The notes: generated by a model not told the origin, from the sequence alone. A stretch of DNA of 64,000 nt from Solibacillus isronensis (GCF_900168685.1 NZ_FVZN01000014.1:1674001-1738000), one strand, 5' to 3'. Numbered from the stretch's first letter, positions 51,331-60,063 are shown. A program made the numbers and translations.

Positions 51331-51813
51331 CTATATAGTACATTTCATTATTTCCTGATAAATTATATTCCATTTTGGATAATAGTTAGAAATGTCTTTA
51401 GGATTTATAAAGATACGTTGGGTGGATTCATATCTTCCTTCAAATGGTAAAAGTTTAGTAATATTCATTTTATAAAATACCTGAAAACCGACTTTTGGAT
51501 ATGGACTGCTTTCGTTCCACATTGGATTGTCATGATGGTCTACGATTATGTACCCTAACAACCTACATTCTCCTTCAATATAACCTTCTTCTAAAGCTTC
51601 CCGTTTAAAGCATTCTTCAGGAGTTTCCTCAGGTTCAATGTGTCCAGAAGGGAAATCCCATCCCCTATCATTTAAGTCGACTAATAAGAGTTGATCATCC
51701 TGAAAACAAAAACCATGTACACTTGTAATTAAATTATATTGAGGGAGTAAGGTATTTTTTTCCCATGTTAATTTAACTCTTGATTCACCCCAATTGGCGT
51801 AAGTTGTAGTCAT
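51331..51813 (-). CDS. Nudix hydrolase
   Basis: A protein of 160 residues with Nudix box GHIEPEETPEECFKREALEE followed by GYI, in which the usual Gly after EE-x is a Tyr; the metal-binding Glu residues are kept. ATG 51813 follows GGAGGAG. Substrate unknown. Confidence 0.8.
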   Translation of the reverse strand: MTTTYANWGESRVKLTWEKNTLLPQYNLITSVHGFCFQDDQLLLVDLNDRGWDFPSGHIEPEETPEECFKREALEEGYIEGECRLLGYIIVDHHDNPMWNESSPYPKVGFQVFYKMNITKLLPFEGRYESTQRIFINPKDISNYYPKWNIIYQEIMKCTI

Positions 51814-51942
51814 GTTTCTCCTCCACCTCAAAGCTTCTTTGAATCATAATGTTTATTTCACTTTCGACAATGAACATTATAATTCCTTCTAAAAGCCACG
51901 AAGACGTGACTAGAAACTTCCTCTTAGAAGATTATTTAATGA

Positions 51943-51976
51943 AGACAACCGCAATCCTTATTAAAGAATTGCATCC
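51943..51976 (-). terminator. Palindromic repeat copy 9, terminator of the 52025 gene
   Basis: GCAATCCTT and AAGAATTGC pair over a 4-base loop with one mismatch. The outer bases ACCGC and TCCGC keep the family pattern. Confidence 0.6.
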
Positions 51977-52024
51977 GCTTGTTGGATAATGAACAACATA
52001 TTTTAACTGATTAGTTGAAAAATA

Positions 52025-52594
52025 TCAGATTAAAAATTTAATCCAATTATGTTCGGGTGTGTGAAGTTCAAGTGCTGATTTAAGCCATTGTCTCTTCTTA
52101 TAACCAAGATGGTCCTTTACAGTATTAAAATCTTGATGGTCTTTTTCTCTTGTATTCTTCGCCTTATATAAAAGTACTATTTCTGGATTTAGATAGGGAA
52201 TACCAATTTCAGAATAACTCCACACTGAATTTAGTGGTGAGGAAATCCTCAAATCTCTTCTGAATTTCCAATCATTATCTTTTGCTTCGTTTAGAAGAAC
52301 TTCAATTTGATCTCCATTTAACTTATTGGTAGCATGAATTTCGTGTATAGGTAACTCTAAAAATTCATTTCCCCAATTATGGAATTCACTTTTAATTATT
52401 TTCTTAAAATTCCATTCTTTAAGATACGCTTTTAAATTTTGCTGGTCTTTTCGAAATATAGCAATCTCTATATCTTTATGTGCTCTTGTTTCTTTTCCCA
52501 TAAAAAGATCAATCGCCCACCCTCCAGCAACGAACCAAGTTTTATTAAATTTCGCCATCAAAGAAGTTACATTTTGGCATTGTTCAAATGACAT
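52025..52594 (-). CDS. Nucleotidyltransferase-domain protein (LnuA/AadB-like)
   Basis: A protein of 189 residues with the small antibiotic nucleotidyltransferase pattern: WFVAGGWAIDLFMGKETR, then H-K-D-I-E-I with the metal Asp/Glu residues, and a later PEIVLLYKAKNTREKDHQD. Relatives adenylylate lincosamides or aminoglycosides; a housekeeping role is equally possible. TTGGAGG precedes the ATG. Confidence 0.8.
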   Translation of the reverse strand: MSFEQCQNVTSLMAKFNKTWFVAGGWAIDLFMGKETRAHKDIEIAIFRKDQQNLKAYLKEWNFKKIIKSEFHNWGNEFLELPIHEIHATNKLNGDQIEVLLNEAKDNDWKFRRDLRISSPLNSVWSYSEIGIPYLNPEIVLLYKAKNTREKDHQDFNTVKDHLGYKKRQWLKSALELHTPEHNWIKFLI

Positions 52595-52699
52595 AAAAAT
52601 CCTCCAAATCTAAAATTCTTACTTTTAAAAGAGCATATACAAGCTCGATAATATTTTTACATCATTCAATAAACAAACTGATTTTGAATAACATCACCC

Positions 52700-53098
52700 T
52701 CATAAATTAAATAAGGACTGAACTTTTAAAGCTACTTCTTTTGGTTTAACGTCAATACACGATAACATTTTTATATCTACCCACATTGGCAAATATATTC
52801 CTCTCGCTCTCTCTTTGTCTGTGTATTCTTCACCTTGTCCAGTACCAAATGTTCCATTAATGATTTCAGTTAAGAAAAAGTGTTGAGTTCCATTATATTC
52901 AATTTTTGCTAAGCACTCATTGATCTTTACCTCTACTCCCAATTCTTCATATGCTTCTCTTTTAGCTCCTTCTTCTGGAGTTTCCCCATTTTCTATTCCT
53001 CCTCCAGGAAAAACAAAGTAAATCGAGTTATCTCTAATTCTTTTAATTAACGCTACTTTGTCTTTTTCTACTATTATTACTGAAGCTCTATCCCTCAT
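52700..53098 (-). CDS. Nudix hydrolase
   Basis: A protein of about 132 residues with Nudix box GGGIENGETPEEGAKREAYE and ELG. The N-terminus RDRASVIIVEKDKVALIKR is typical. ATG 53098 with AGGATT upstream is used; ATG 53116 is possible. Substrate unknown. Confidence 0.82.
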   Translation of the reverse strand: MRDRASVIIVEKDKVALIKRIRDNSIYFVFPGGGIENGETPEEGAKREAYEELGVEVKINECLAKIEYNGTQHFFLTEIINGTFGTGQGEEYTDKERARGIYLPMWVDIKMLSCIDVKPKEVALKVQSLFNL

Positions 53099-53156
53099 AA
53101 TCCTGCCCTCTTCCATTCAAGTCTTATTATTTCCGGACAAAACTGTGAAAACTGAA

Positions 53157-53549
53157 TTATTGATTACGAAAATCGAATTTTTCTTTAGGAACTTCAAGAG
53201 TATGTCCATTAATAACTACTGTTTTATTATCTAACCACTCAATTTTGGCTGTTGATTCTCGGTAATTCCAATAGATATTTTTTGTTTTACCATTTTGCTC
53301 ATTAAATACTAATTCACCTCGTACAGCATCAGCACTTAAGCTTGGACTCGATACATAGGCTTTTAAAGTATACGTACCATCAGGAGAGGTTTCTTCCGTA
53401 AGATATTCACCAGTAGGCAACCTTTTCATATCGAAAAATGCCCAATAAACTCCATATCCAATAAACCCCATAAATAATAAGCCCATAATGAGTGCAATCT
53501 TTACTATCTTTTTTCGCCTTGCCCCTTTTATTGTTGAGTTAGCAGTCAT
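53157..53549 (-). CDS. DUF5412 family membrane-anchored protein
   Basis: A protein of 130 residues with an N-terminal membrane helix (about 17-36) and an external domain with LPTGEYLTEETSPDGTYTL and KNIYWNYRESTAKIEWLD as in DUF5412. AAGGGGTG lies upstream of ATG 53549; the longer frame upstream has no site. Function unknown. Confidence 0.75.
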   Translation of the reverse strand: MTANSTIKGARRKKIVKIALIMGLLFMGFIGYGVYWAFFDMKRLPTGEYLTEETSPDGTYTLKAYVSSPSLSADAVRGELVFNEQNGKTKNIYWNYRESTAKIEWLDNKTVVINGHTLEVPKEKFDFRNQ

Positions 53550-53687
53550 ACCATACACCCCTTTTTTATTTTGAGGATAGGTTAAATAATTCCTTTTATT
53601 GGAGACTTTTTTTATTTTATTTTGTTCCAGCAGCATCGTTTGGTAGGATCCTTTAAATTTTTTTCACAAGTTCTCAAATGTAAAAAA

Positions 53688-53716
53688 GAGCCCTTCCTTA
53701 TTCAATGAAAGTGCCC
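53688..53716 (-). terminator. Palindromic repeat copy 10, terminator of the 53746 gene
   Basis: GAGCCCTTCCTTATTCAATG followed by AAAGTGCCC, an imperfect stem of the second subtype with an A-run on the left. Confidence 0.6.
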
Positions 53717-53745
53717 AATAGTTGAAGAGATAGTGCAATTTAATT

Positions 53746-54567
53746 TTAATTTTTTGTGCTATGTAACTTATATGTCATAACAAGATCTTCCGGATCAATC
53801 TCAAATAGTTGATTTAAATTTTCAATTGGATAACGTTTTATATAATCCTTTACAGCATTGTAGGCAAACGAATAACCAGCCATATAAGGAATTTGTTGTT
53901 TTACGCTTCCGAAGCAAAGTGGTCCTTTAATTGCATCATCATTTGTATTTAAAAATTTTTTTGCTTCTGCAATATAATTTTCTTCTACTTCTAAAGTAAA
54001 ACTATCGCTCCACCAGCGTTTATCTTCAAATAATTGCAAGCTAAAATATTCAGCTGTCCCCTCCATTTTGTACCAATCTTTAAGTGGGAATTGCTCAAGT
54101 GTTAACTTATAAATAGGATTTTGCGGTGCTGCATGATGTAGCTCGTGTGCTAGTAAATAGCGTAAGAATGATAGGTCCGGATCTGCAGGAATAGCAATCC
54201 AAATGCTCTGACTACTATTCGTAAATCCATTTGTCCAAATCGATTGGTCTATATTCGAAAACCAAGGAAAAGGAAGTGCAGGTACAATTGTGATTTGTAA
54301 ATTATCATCAAGTTCAATACGCTGTTTAACAAGTTGGACGGTTTCATTAACAACCTGTTCAATCAATTCCTCATTCCAACTGTGAGCAAGTATATCTTCT
54401 GTTGGCAAGTCTAAGAATTTAAAAAGTTGAAAACGTGATACAATATCTTGCCATTCATTCATCCAACTATTTGAATTGATCGTAGGGTGAATCATATTAT
54501 ATAAATAAATATGACTGTTATCTTTATTATCATTTAATAATTGAGGTGTTAATTGTATGATTTCCAT
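53746..54567 (-). CDS. DUF2268 putative zinc protease
   Basis: A protein of 273 residues. HELHHA near residue 140 is the zinc-binding HExxH, with a downstream Glu in MEGTAEYFSLQLF as third ligand; this is the YjaZ-like DUF2268 layout. No signal peptide, so probably cytoplasmic. AAGGAG before the ATG. Substrate unknown. Confidence 0.82.
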   Translation of the reverse strand: MEIIQLTPQLLNDNKDNSHIYLYNMIHPTINSNSWMNEWQDIVSRFQLFKFLDLPTEDILAHSWNEELIEQVVNETVQLVKQRIELDDNLQITIVPALPFPWFSNIDQSIWTNGFTNSSQSIWIAIPADPDLSFLRYLLAHELHHAAPQNPIYKLTLEQFPLKDWYKMEGTAEYFSLQLFEDKRWWSDSFTLEVEENYIAEAKKFLNTNDDAIKGPLCFGSVKQQIPYMAGYSFAYNAVKDYIKRYPIENLNQLFEIDPEDLVMTYKLHSTKN

Positions 54568-54948
54568 TTAAGTAACTCCTTCTTGTATACTCTCAAAGTA
54601 TGATTTCTATAATATACATATATATTTCCATAATAGCTATATTTTTACTTAAATACAATAATTCGCGGTATATGAAAAAGTCCCCTAAACTGCCTTTTGT
54701 TAACATTCTCTCTAAAGAATATTATTTAATTTGTCTCCTTTTAAAAAATCTTAAACATAAACCTATATAGACACTCTTCTAATAAAATAAATGCCTAGAT
54801 TATTTCAAGCAGCTAGTTAATCAGCTAATAGGCTAAACACCATTTGAATAAATTCAGAGTTACCTAAGATATTCGTCCACAGTCTTTTTCAACTAAAGCA
54901 TAATCTAGTGACGTAATACCAAATAAACTCGAAAGGAGATGATTATTT
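54568..54948. other. 381-base intergenic stretch upstream of cotX-like gene
   Basis: Contains the probable sigma-K promoter of the coat gene near 54880-54907. The remainder is AT-rich and shows no ORF or clear palindrome. Confidence 0.5.
54899..54907 (+). promoter_or_regulatory. Candidate sigma-K -10 of the coat gene
   Basis: CATAATCTA fits CATANNNTA, with AC 18 bases upstream. The gene downstream is a CotX-like coat protein, which sigma-K would be expected to transcribe. Confidence 0.4.
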
Positions 54949-55320
54949 ATGCCAGTTACTGGAAACCAAAATACTGAAGATAATTTAGAAGTAATTCAAA
55001 CTCAAAATCAAGGGTTATTGATTCAAAATTCTCATACTGTTGACGTAACTCAAACGGAAGTACAAGGTCTTGTGGTAGTTCAAGCTGCCCTACAAGCTGC
55101 TATCGAAGCTGCAGTTGTAGTTTTAGGCTCCAATGAAAATGCTGATGTAAGCAATCTTCAAAGCATAGCTCAAAATTTAGCAGTTACTCAAACCGAAACA
55201 CAAAACGTTACTATTATTGACTCTGATGCAATTACTGTAAGACAAACAGAAGTTCAAATTGACGTAGTAGTTCAAGCAGCCATCCAATTATTAGCTCAGT
55301 TAGCTTTAAGAGTCGCTTAA
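54949..55320 (+). CDS. CotX/CotV-W-type spore coat protein
   Basis: A protein of 123 residues with two CotX-like repeats: (T)QTEVQGLVVVQAALQ near residue 35 and RQTEVQIDVVVQAAIQ near the C-terminus, the pattern of the insoluble outer coat/crust proteins. Gln-rich and Ala/Val-rich, without Cys. AAAGGAG precedes the ATG. Made in the mother cell late in sporulation if the promoter reading is right. Followed by its own terminator. Confidence 0.85.
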   Translation: MPVTGNQNTEDNLEVIQTQNQGLLIQNSHTVDVTQTEVQGLVVVQAALQAAIEAAVVVLGSNENADVSNLQSIAQNLAVTQTETQNVTIIDSDAITVRQTEVQIDVVVQAAIQLLAQLALRVA

Positions 55321-55361
55321 AAAGGAATTTACCCTCTTAAATTTTGTAATACCGATTAATT

Positions 55362-55407
55362 GTAAGAGCTATCCTACAAACTTGTGTGGATAGCTCTTAC
55401 CTATTTT
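55362..55407 (+). terminator. Terminator of the coat gene
   Basis: GTAAGAGCTATCC pairs with GGATAGCTCTTAC, a perfect 13-bp stem, then CTATTTT. Confidence 0.8.
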
Positions 55408-55488
55408 AATGATTCACAACGTCCCTGTTCATTTTCGATAAAAATAGTTCAAATTAGTAATACTATTTTTTAGATGGAGACTAAAAAA

Positions 55489-55518
55489 GACACAATTCCT
55501 TGTTATAGAATTGCGCCC
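55489..55518 (-). terminator. Palindromic repeat copy 11, terminator of the 55550 gene
   Basis: GACACAATTCC and GAATTGCGCCC, the best representative of the first subtype, with an A-run on the left. Confidence 0.75.
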
Positions 55519-55549
55519 TATTATTGAATACCAGCGAATTATTAGCGGG

Positions 55550-56113
55550 TTAGTTAATCTTATTAAATTCACTTTTTAGTAACGTGTAATGATAATATAA
55601 TTGATCTTCTATCTTAATATTCCCACTAAGTTGAAAGCCACATTTATCTAATACTTTATTTGAAGCTACATTACGCGGAAGAACTACAGCATTTAATTGT
55701 TCAACATCGTTGTTTTTAAATAAGTAATTTATTAACCCATTTACTGCTTGGGTTGTGTACCCCTTGTTTCTAAAATGCTTAGAAATAGAGTAAGCAACTT
55801 CTCTATTCGGTCCACTTAGTTCCTCTTTAATACCAGTATTACAGAAACCAATAAATTCGTCAGTTTCTTTTAAAACAATTCCCAACTTCAGCCACCTTTC
55901 ACCTATGCTTGGAACATTAGCTAAAAACTCTTTATTTTCCGGAATCTCATAATTTGTAACCCAGTCTAACCTTTGTTCCCTAGTCGAACGCCAATCCGGC
56001 AAAAACTCATAAACTTCGGGTTGTGAAGTCAGTTCATAAATAGCATCTACATCTTCTATTCTAAACTCTCTTAATAAAATTTCACCGCAGTCTATTGTAA
56101 ATAAATCATTCAA
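55550..56113 (-). CDS. RimJ/RimL-type GNAT acetyltransferase
   Basis: A protein of about 187 residues with ILLREFRIEDVDAIYELTSQ at the start, motif A AYSISKHFRNKGYTTQAV and ASNKVLDKCGF as in protein N-terminal acetylases of the RimJ/RimL group. TTG 56113 is preferred because GGAGGG lies 9 bases upstream; ATG 56140 has no site. Substrate unknown. Confidence 0.82.
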   Translation of the reverse strand: MNDLFTIDCGEILLREFRIEDVDAIYELTSQPEVYEFLPDWRSTREQRLDWVTNYEIPENKEFLANVPSIGERWLKLGIVLKETDEFIGFCNTGIKEELSGPNREVAYSISKHFRNKGYTTQAVNGLINYLFKNNDVEQLNAVVLPRNVASNKVLDKCGFQLSGNIKIEDQLYYHYTLLKSEFNKIN

Positions 56114-56228
56114 ATCATTTTCCCTCCAAAGCAATAACATTCTTCGCTAAGTTGGATAATTCCTTCTTCAAAACTGCTGGTTAGTTCACAATCTGGTTAT
56201 TCAACATGACCCGTTAGAATTTATCAGC

Positions 56229-56729
56229 TTAAAATTCTCCACCTGAGTCAAGTCTAATTTCATAACCCCACATCTGTTCATTTTCTTCTAACTTTTCGTA
56301 AGTATATCCGCATCTAGAAATCAGTTTTTCCCAATATGTTACTGAAGGGCGGTTTGCTTTTAATACATGCAATGTGCAAACTCCTCTATTCTTACTCCAA
56401 AATTCTTTACATATGCTTTCACATATTCCTCTTCCTCTGCTTGTTTGAATTAAGAAGATTTCATCGATAGAACACACATTTTCTTCATTACTACCAGAAT
56501 GGGAAAATACAACAAATCCTATGGGTTTCTTATTCTCGGTTATACAAAATGAATTCAGACTCTCATCATCTATAAGTTGTTCAACTTGCTCCGATAAATA
56601 ATTACCTTGGCTATCAATCTGCGTCCCAAGCAAAGGATTATATTTTGAAAGTTCATGGACATATATATTAAATAAACTTATAAATGCATTTTTCATTTCT
56701 GATGATTTTATTAATTCCACTTTTTTCAC
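56229..56729 (-). CDS. GNAT N-acetyltransferase
   Basis: A protein of 166 residues with EIFLIQTSRGRGICESIC as motif A and a C-terminal YWEKLISRCGYTYEKL. Substrate unknown. Starts with GTG; GTG 56720 behind GGGGTG is equally possible. Lies 116 bases downstream of the RimJ-like gene. Confidence 0.78.
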   Translation of the reverse strand: MKKVELIKSSEMKNAFISLFNIYVHELSKYNPLLGTQIDSQGNYLSEQVEQLIDDESLNSFCITENKKPIGFVVFSHSGSNEENVCSIDEIFLIQTSRGRGICESICKEFWSKNRGVCTLHVLKANRPSVTYWEKLISRCGYTYEKLEENEQMWGYEIRLDSGGEF

Positions 56730-56777
56730 CCCAGAGATATTTTATAGTAGATTCTAAATGATTTTCTCCTTTTACGG

Positions 56778-56879
56778 TCAATGGCTAAATCTAAAAATCA
56801 CACAATGTATTGTTCCCTCCATCAGATTAACTGAACACCTGGTCAGAGTTCCATCTAGATCAAAAATTGTGCTATCCAA
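56778..56879 (-). pseudogene. N-terminal fragment of a HAD-family phosphatase
   Basis: A 33-codon frame from TTG 56879 encodes LDSTIFDLDGTLTRCSVNLM and stops soon after. FDLDGTL is the HAD motif I, with the nucleophile Asp. The rest of the enzyme is absent, so this is the stub of a decayed or truncated gene. Confidence 0.5.
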
Positions 56880-57049
56880 TCAAAATTCACTTCTTAAACT
56901 AATTTGATAACCAACTTTAATATCCTAATAGTACCATTTAAAAATATTTTATATATTCACTTTTTAAATGAGATACTTAAATTATTAATATCGTAAAATT
57001 CCCCTAGTTACTAATACGTTCTTCCACAATATGCCCTTTAAATGAAAAA

Positions 57050-57079
57050 GGACCCCTTCCTTATTCTAAGAAAGCGCCC
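57050..57079 (-). terminator. Palindromic repeat copy 12, terminator of the 57094 gene
   Basis: GGACCCCTTCCTT and AAGAAAGCGCCC of the second subtype, very similar to copy 8 over a 30-base stretch including the A-run. Confidence 0.7.
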
Positions 57080-57093
57080 TACGAAATGTATAG

Positions 57094-57534
57094 CTAATAT
57101 TCCACCTGTAAATTATCTTGTAGTATTTTCTCTGCAAGTTTAATGTTTTCTTTTAGAAATAAAGGTAGTTCCGTATGTGCAAGAACCTCTGATGTAGTCA
57201 TCCAAATAACATCATCCACTTCTTCAGTACTTTTAGCGTAAGGCTCTCCAGACTTATGATGACATAGGAAAACGATATCAATTACATTTATCCCTGATTC
57301 TGTCACGAAGGAGGAGCTATTTACATATTTAATGCCTCTAATTTCGCTACCTACTTCTTCAAAAACTTCTCGTTTTAATGTTCTTTCCAGAATATCAGAT
57401 GAATCACCTTCAATTTCACACTTTCCTCCTACTAATGAGAGCCCTCCACCAGCATGCTCTTCCTTTTCACTTCTGTGGATTAAAAGCCATTTCTCATTGC
57501 GACGAATTGCCCCTTCTACATTTACTACAAACAT
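57094..57534 (-). CDS. Nudix hydrolase
   Basis: A protein of 146 residues with an atypical Nudix box VGGKCEIEGDSSDILERTLK followed by REVFEEVGS; all metal-binding Glu residues are present. An insertion lengthens the box. The N-terminus VVNVEGAIRRNEKWLLIHRS is typical. CAGGGGG precedes the ATG. Substrate unknown. Confidence 0.8.
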   Translation of the reverse strand: MFVVNVEGAIRRNEKWLLIHRSEKEEHAGGGLSLVGGKCEIEGDSSDILERTLKREVFEEVGSEIRGIKYVNSSSFVTESGINVIDIVFLCHHKSGEPYAKSTEEVDDVIWMTTSEVLAHTELPLFLKENIKLAEKILQDNLQVEY

Positions 57535-57688
57535 AAAATACCCCCTGAAATTTATACTATATCCTTGAGCACTTGGCCCATTTCAATTCGTAGACGCATT
57601 TTTCAACAATATCCCTTTAACCAGATCACATACCAATCATCACCACATTAAAATCCTTATTCAACAATATGGCCCTATAACGCAAAAA

Positions 57689-57714
57689 CACGATTTTCTC
57701 ATTGAAGAATCACG
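57689..57714 (-). repeat. Palindromic repeat copy 13
   Basis: CACGATTTTCTC and GAAGAATCACGC pair imperfectly. It lies 38 bases after the 57752 frame, in the family's usual place after a minus-strand gene. Confidence 0.6.
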
Positions 57715-57751
57715 CACTATATTTAAAATCAATAGGATGCAATTAGTTGGT

Positions 57752-57892
57752 CTAAAAAAATTCTATATACTTTCTGGTAAATGATGTTACTTCTTGAGAA
57801 ACTTTTCCATCTTTATTATCAACTAATGGTAAAGTTTCTTTGTTTGAAGCTTCCTTACCAATGCTGCGCTCAATATTAAATTCTTCAACCAA
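57752..57892 (-). CDS. Short protein-like frame of unknown function
   Basis: 46 codons from TTG 57892, with AAGGGG 5 bases upstream, encoding LVEEFNIERSIGKEASNKET to ...FTRKYIEFF. The composition is protein-like and the frame ends just before a repeat copy of the kind that terminates genes here. It could be a real small protein or the C-terminal remnant of a longer gene. Confidence 0.4.
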   Translation of the reverse strand: MVEEFNIERSIGKEASNKETLPLVDNKDGKVSQEVTSFTRKYIEFF

Positions 57893-58058
57893 TTCAACCC
57901 CTTATATTTCCATTTTAGAAGATTGAGAACTATATGTATATTATTCCTTCCAATTTTATTCAATTTGATTTTATATTCATTAATATGCCTTTTAATGAAA
58001 TGAAGGCCCCTTCCCTTAATTAGATAATGGTAAAATTGTAAAAAAGGAGGTTTTTTAA

Positions 58059-59087
58059 ATGTCTGATGAAATGAAAGAAATGATTAATCATTTGGATGAT
58101 ACAGAATTAAAATCATTATTACTTCAAGTCTTTTTGCGTATGCAATTAGTTGAGGAGAGAAAAGGTTATTCAGAGCAGCAATTCTTTTTAGATGTAAAAA
58201 ATATATATACCGACCTGTTAGCGTATAAAAATAATCAAGCAAGTAACCTACAAACACAATTTCACACAACTCATCTTGTCTTTGGTGATTCACCCGTTGG
58301 TAGTTTAAGGGTCGCTTTAAAAGAGTCCGATTTAATACAACATGAAAACATCATTAACATCTCAGATATATTTTCGATAGGTCCTATTTGGAACTTACAT
58401 ACGTCAGAAGGTATCAATAATCGCTACAACTGGTTGCGTACTCATATAAGTATGGATGATGAAGTGCTATTTACTTACGAAGACAACTTTAATAAAAACA
58501 TATTAGCGCTCGAGCAAATTCCAAGCCATCATAAAATTATTATTTGGTCTGGAGAAAATGCACATGAGCAAACCGCCTTACGATTAATGCTCTATATATT
58601 AAAAGAAAAAACAAACGATATTGTGATGATCAATATCAATGAAGCTTATAAAATGCATTTTGATCGAGCTGAAATTGAATTTACCCCACGACATATGGGT
58701 GAAATTTCAGCGAATCAATTAAAACAAATGTATGAAAATAATAAAAATAGTCATGTACTCACACAAACAGAACGTAAAACATTCGAACAACAATGGTTAC
58801 AACTATGTGTTGAAAAAGAGGTTTTACGCATCTGGGAAAATAACGAAATCGTAAGTGTTTCAGAAAATTACTATGATGAGTACATCGTGGATACAGTGAG
58901 AAATTTTGAAGAAAATAATCCCTTTATAAAAACAGCCAGAATTATAGGCGAAGTAATGGGCCATTTAAATCAATATATTGGCGACCGCTTTATCGAGTAT
59001 CGTGTCATACGCTTAATTATGAATGGCGTCTTCGATATGGAAGGTGTGCTGACAGCAATGCGCTATTATAGCATTAAAATCAAATAA
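58059..59087 (+). CDS. DUF1835/DUF3658 family protein
   Basis: A protein of 342 residues. DUF1835 (about 70-195: HLVFGDSPVGSLRVALKES, then FSIGPIW) and DUF3658 (about 215-325: TQTERKTFEQQWLQL) form a common fusion in Bacillales whose function is unknown. AAAGGAGG lies upstream of the ATG. First gene of a three-gene operon ending at 59948. Confidence 0.82.
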   Translation: MSDEMKEMINHLDDTELKSLLLQVFLRMQLVEERKGYSEQQFFLDVKNIYTDLLAYKNNQASNLQTQFHTTHLVFGDSPVGSLRVALKESDLIQHENIINISDIFSIGPIWNLHTSEGINNRYNWLRTHISMDDEVLFTYEDNFNKNILALEQIPSHHKIIIWSGENAHEQTALRLMLYILKEKTNDIVMININEAYKMHFDRAEIEFTPRHMGEISANQLKQMYENNKNSHVLTQTERKTFEQQWLQLCVEKEVLRIWENNEIVSVSENYYDEYIVDTVRNFEENNPFIKTARIIGEVMGHLNQYIGDRFIEYRVIRLIMNGVFDMEGVLTAMRYYSIKIK

Positions 59088-59135
59088 TACATTAGCTATT
59101 TAGCCTATGTCACAACAAATTTTGGAGGTATTTAA

Positions 59136-59624
59136 ATGAGCTATTGTTCATTTATAGCATCAAATCTTGAAATGCCAGAAATAGAATCCAAAGCAAAATA
59201 TATTACGGTCAAAGAAGCGATTGAATTAGAAATAACACCGCATGAATTGGTGCCTTGGGAGAAGATGGACCCGAATGCCCAAGTCTTATTTGTTGAAAAT
59301 GAAGAGGATTTAAATGAGTTAGTAATCAATAAAGACTGTTATTATAACGTAAGTGAATATACAGGCTATCCATTTATATATGAAGTAAATTTTAGCTATT
59401 CAGAATTGAGAGTTAAGCAATTATTGGATTACTTAAAAGACAATTTAAGAGACGGACAGATAATAGAACTATGGCGAGTATGGATTGGTCATGATGATAA
59501 CGAACTAAATATACCGTACAGTAGGTTTAATCATAACGAATTATCTCTCAATCATCTGATCCAGATGTATGATTGGAACGATGAAAACTATAAAGAACAA
59601 TATTGTATAGTATTAGAAAAATAA
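59136..59624 (+). CDS. Hypothetical acidic protein
   Basis: A protein of 162 residues, acidic, without membrane segments, starting MSYCSFIASNLEMPEIESK. Contains IIELWRVWIGHDDNE, suggesting a substrate- or protein-binding domain, but I do not recognise a family. TTTTGGAGG precedes the ATG. Gap to the previous gene 48 bases. Confidence 0.65.
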   Translation: MSYCSFIASNLEMPEIESKAKYITVKEAIELEITPHELVPWEKMDPNAQVLFVENEEDLNELVINKDCYYNVSEYTGYPFIYEVNFSYSELRVKQLLDYLKDNLRDGQIIELWRVWIGHDDNELNIPYSRFNHNELSLNHLIQMYDWNDENYKEQYCIVLEK

Positions 59625-59679
59625 AAGTATTCTAATTCAGAAAGCATATACAATCCCATTCAAAAAAGAGGTGAATATT

Positions 59680-59874
59680 TTGAAATCATTAGGTATCGGG
59701 ATTGGAACATTTCTAACAGGGCTTATCTTATGTACATTTTTCTCAAATATTTTTAGTTCTGGTTCACCCGAAAACGGTAGTTCTTATTTAGGTTTTATAG
59801 GATCCTCAATTTTATACTTAGCAAGTATAATGGCAGTATGTACATATGCGATTATTAAAAAGATAAGTAATTAA
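59680..59874 (+). CDS. Small two-helix membrane protein
   Basis: A protein of 64 residues with two membrane helices (about 5-25 and 38-60). TTG at 59680 with AGAGGTG 7 bases upstream is better than the GTG three codons earlier. Third and last gene of the unit before a strong terminator. Function unknown. Confidence 0.6.
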   Translation: MKSLGIGIGTFLTGLILCTFFSNIFSSGSPENGSSYLGFIGSSILYLASIMAVCTYAIIKKISN

Positions 59875-59907
59875 TAATGAGTAAATTAAAATAATATTCC
59901 TAGATGC

Positions 59908-59948
59908 AAAAAATCGGTAAACGTTGTTGCAGTGTTTACCGATTTTTT
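59908..59948. terminator. Strong bidirectional terminator
   Basis: AAAAATCGGTAAAC pairs with GTTTACCGATTTTT. The flanking A-run and T-run let it end both the DUF1835 operon and the convergent Nudix gene. Confidence 0.88.
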
Positions 59949-60063
59949 ATCGGAACATTATTTATACGAGATTTTATGTACATCAATGAAACGTCGTTAC
60001 TATAGTAGCTTTTATACTTGTTGGGCATAACCTTTAATTTGCATTAAAACTTGTATAGCCAAT

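Larger units (their letters stand above)
56730..57093. other. 364-base stretch with a HAD remnant and a repeat copy
   Basis: Contains the fragment of a HAD phosphatase (56778-56879) and palindromic repeat copy 12 (57050-57079), listed separately. The rest is AT-rich with nothing recognisable. Confidence 0.5.
57535..58058. other. 524-base stretch with repeat remnants and a small frame
   Basis: Holds palindromic repeat copy 13 (57689-57714), degenerate pieces of similar sequence at about 57605-57625 and 57985-58015, and a 46-codon frame on the minus strand (57752-57892), listed separately. Confidence 0.5.
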
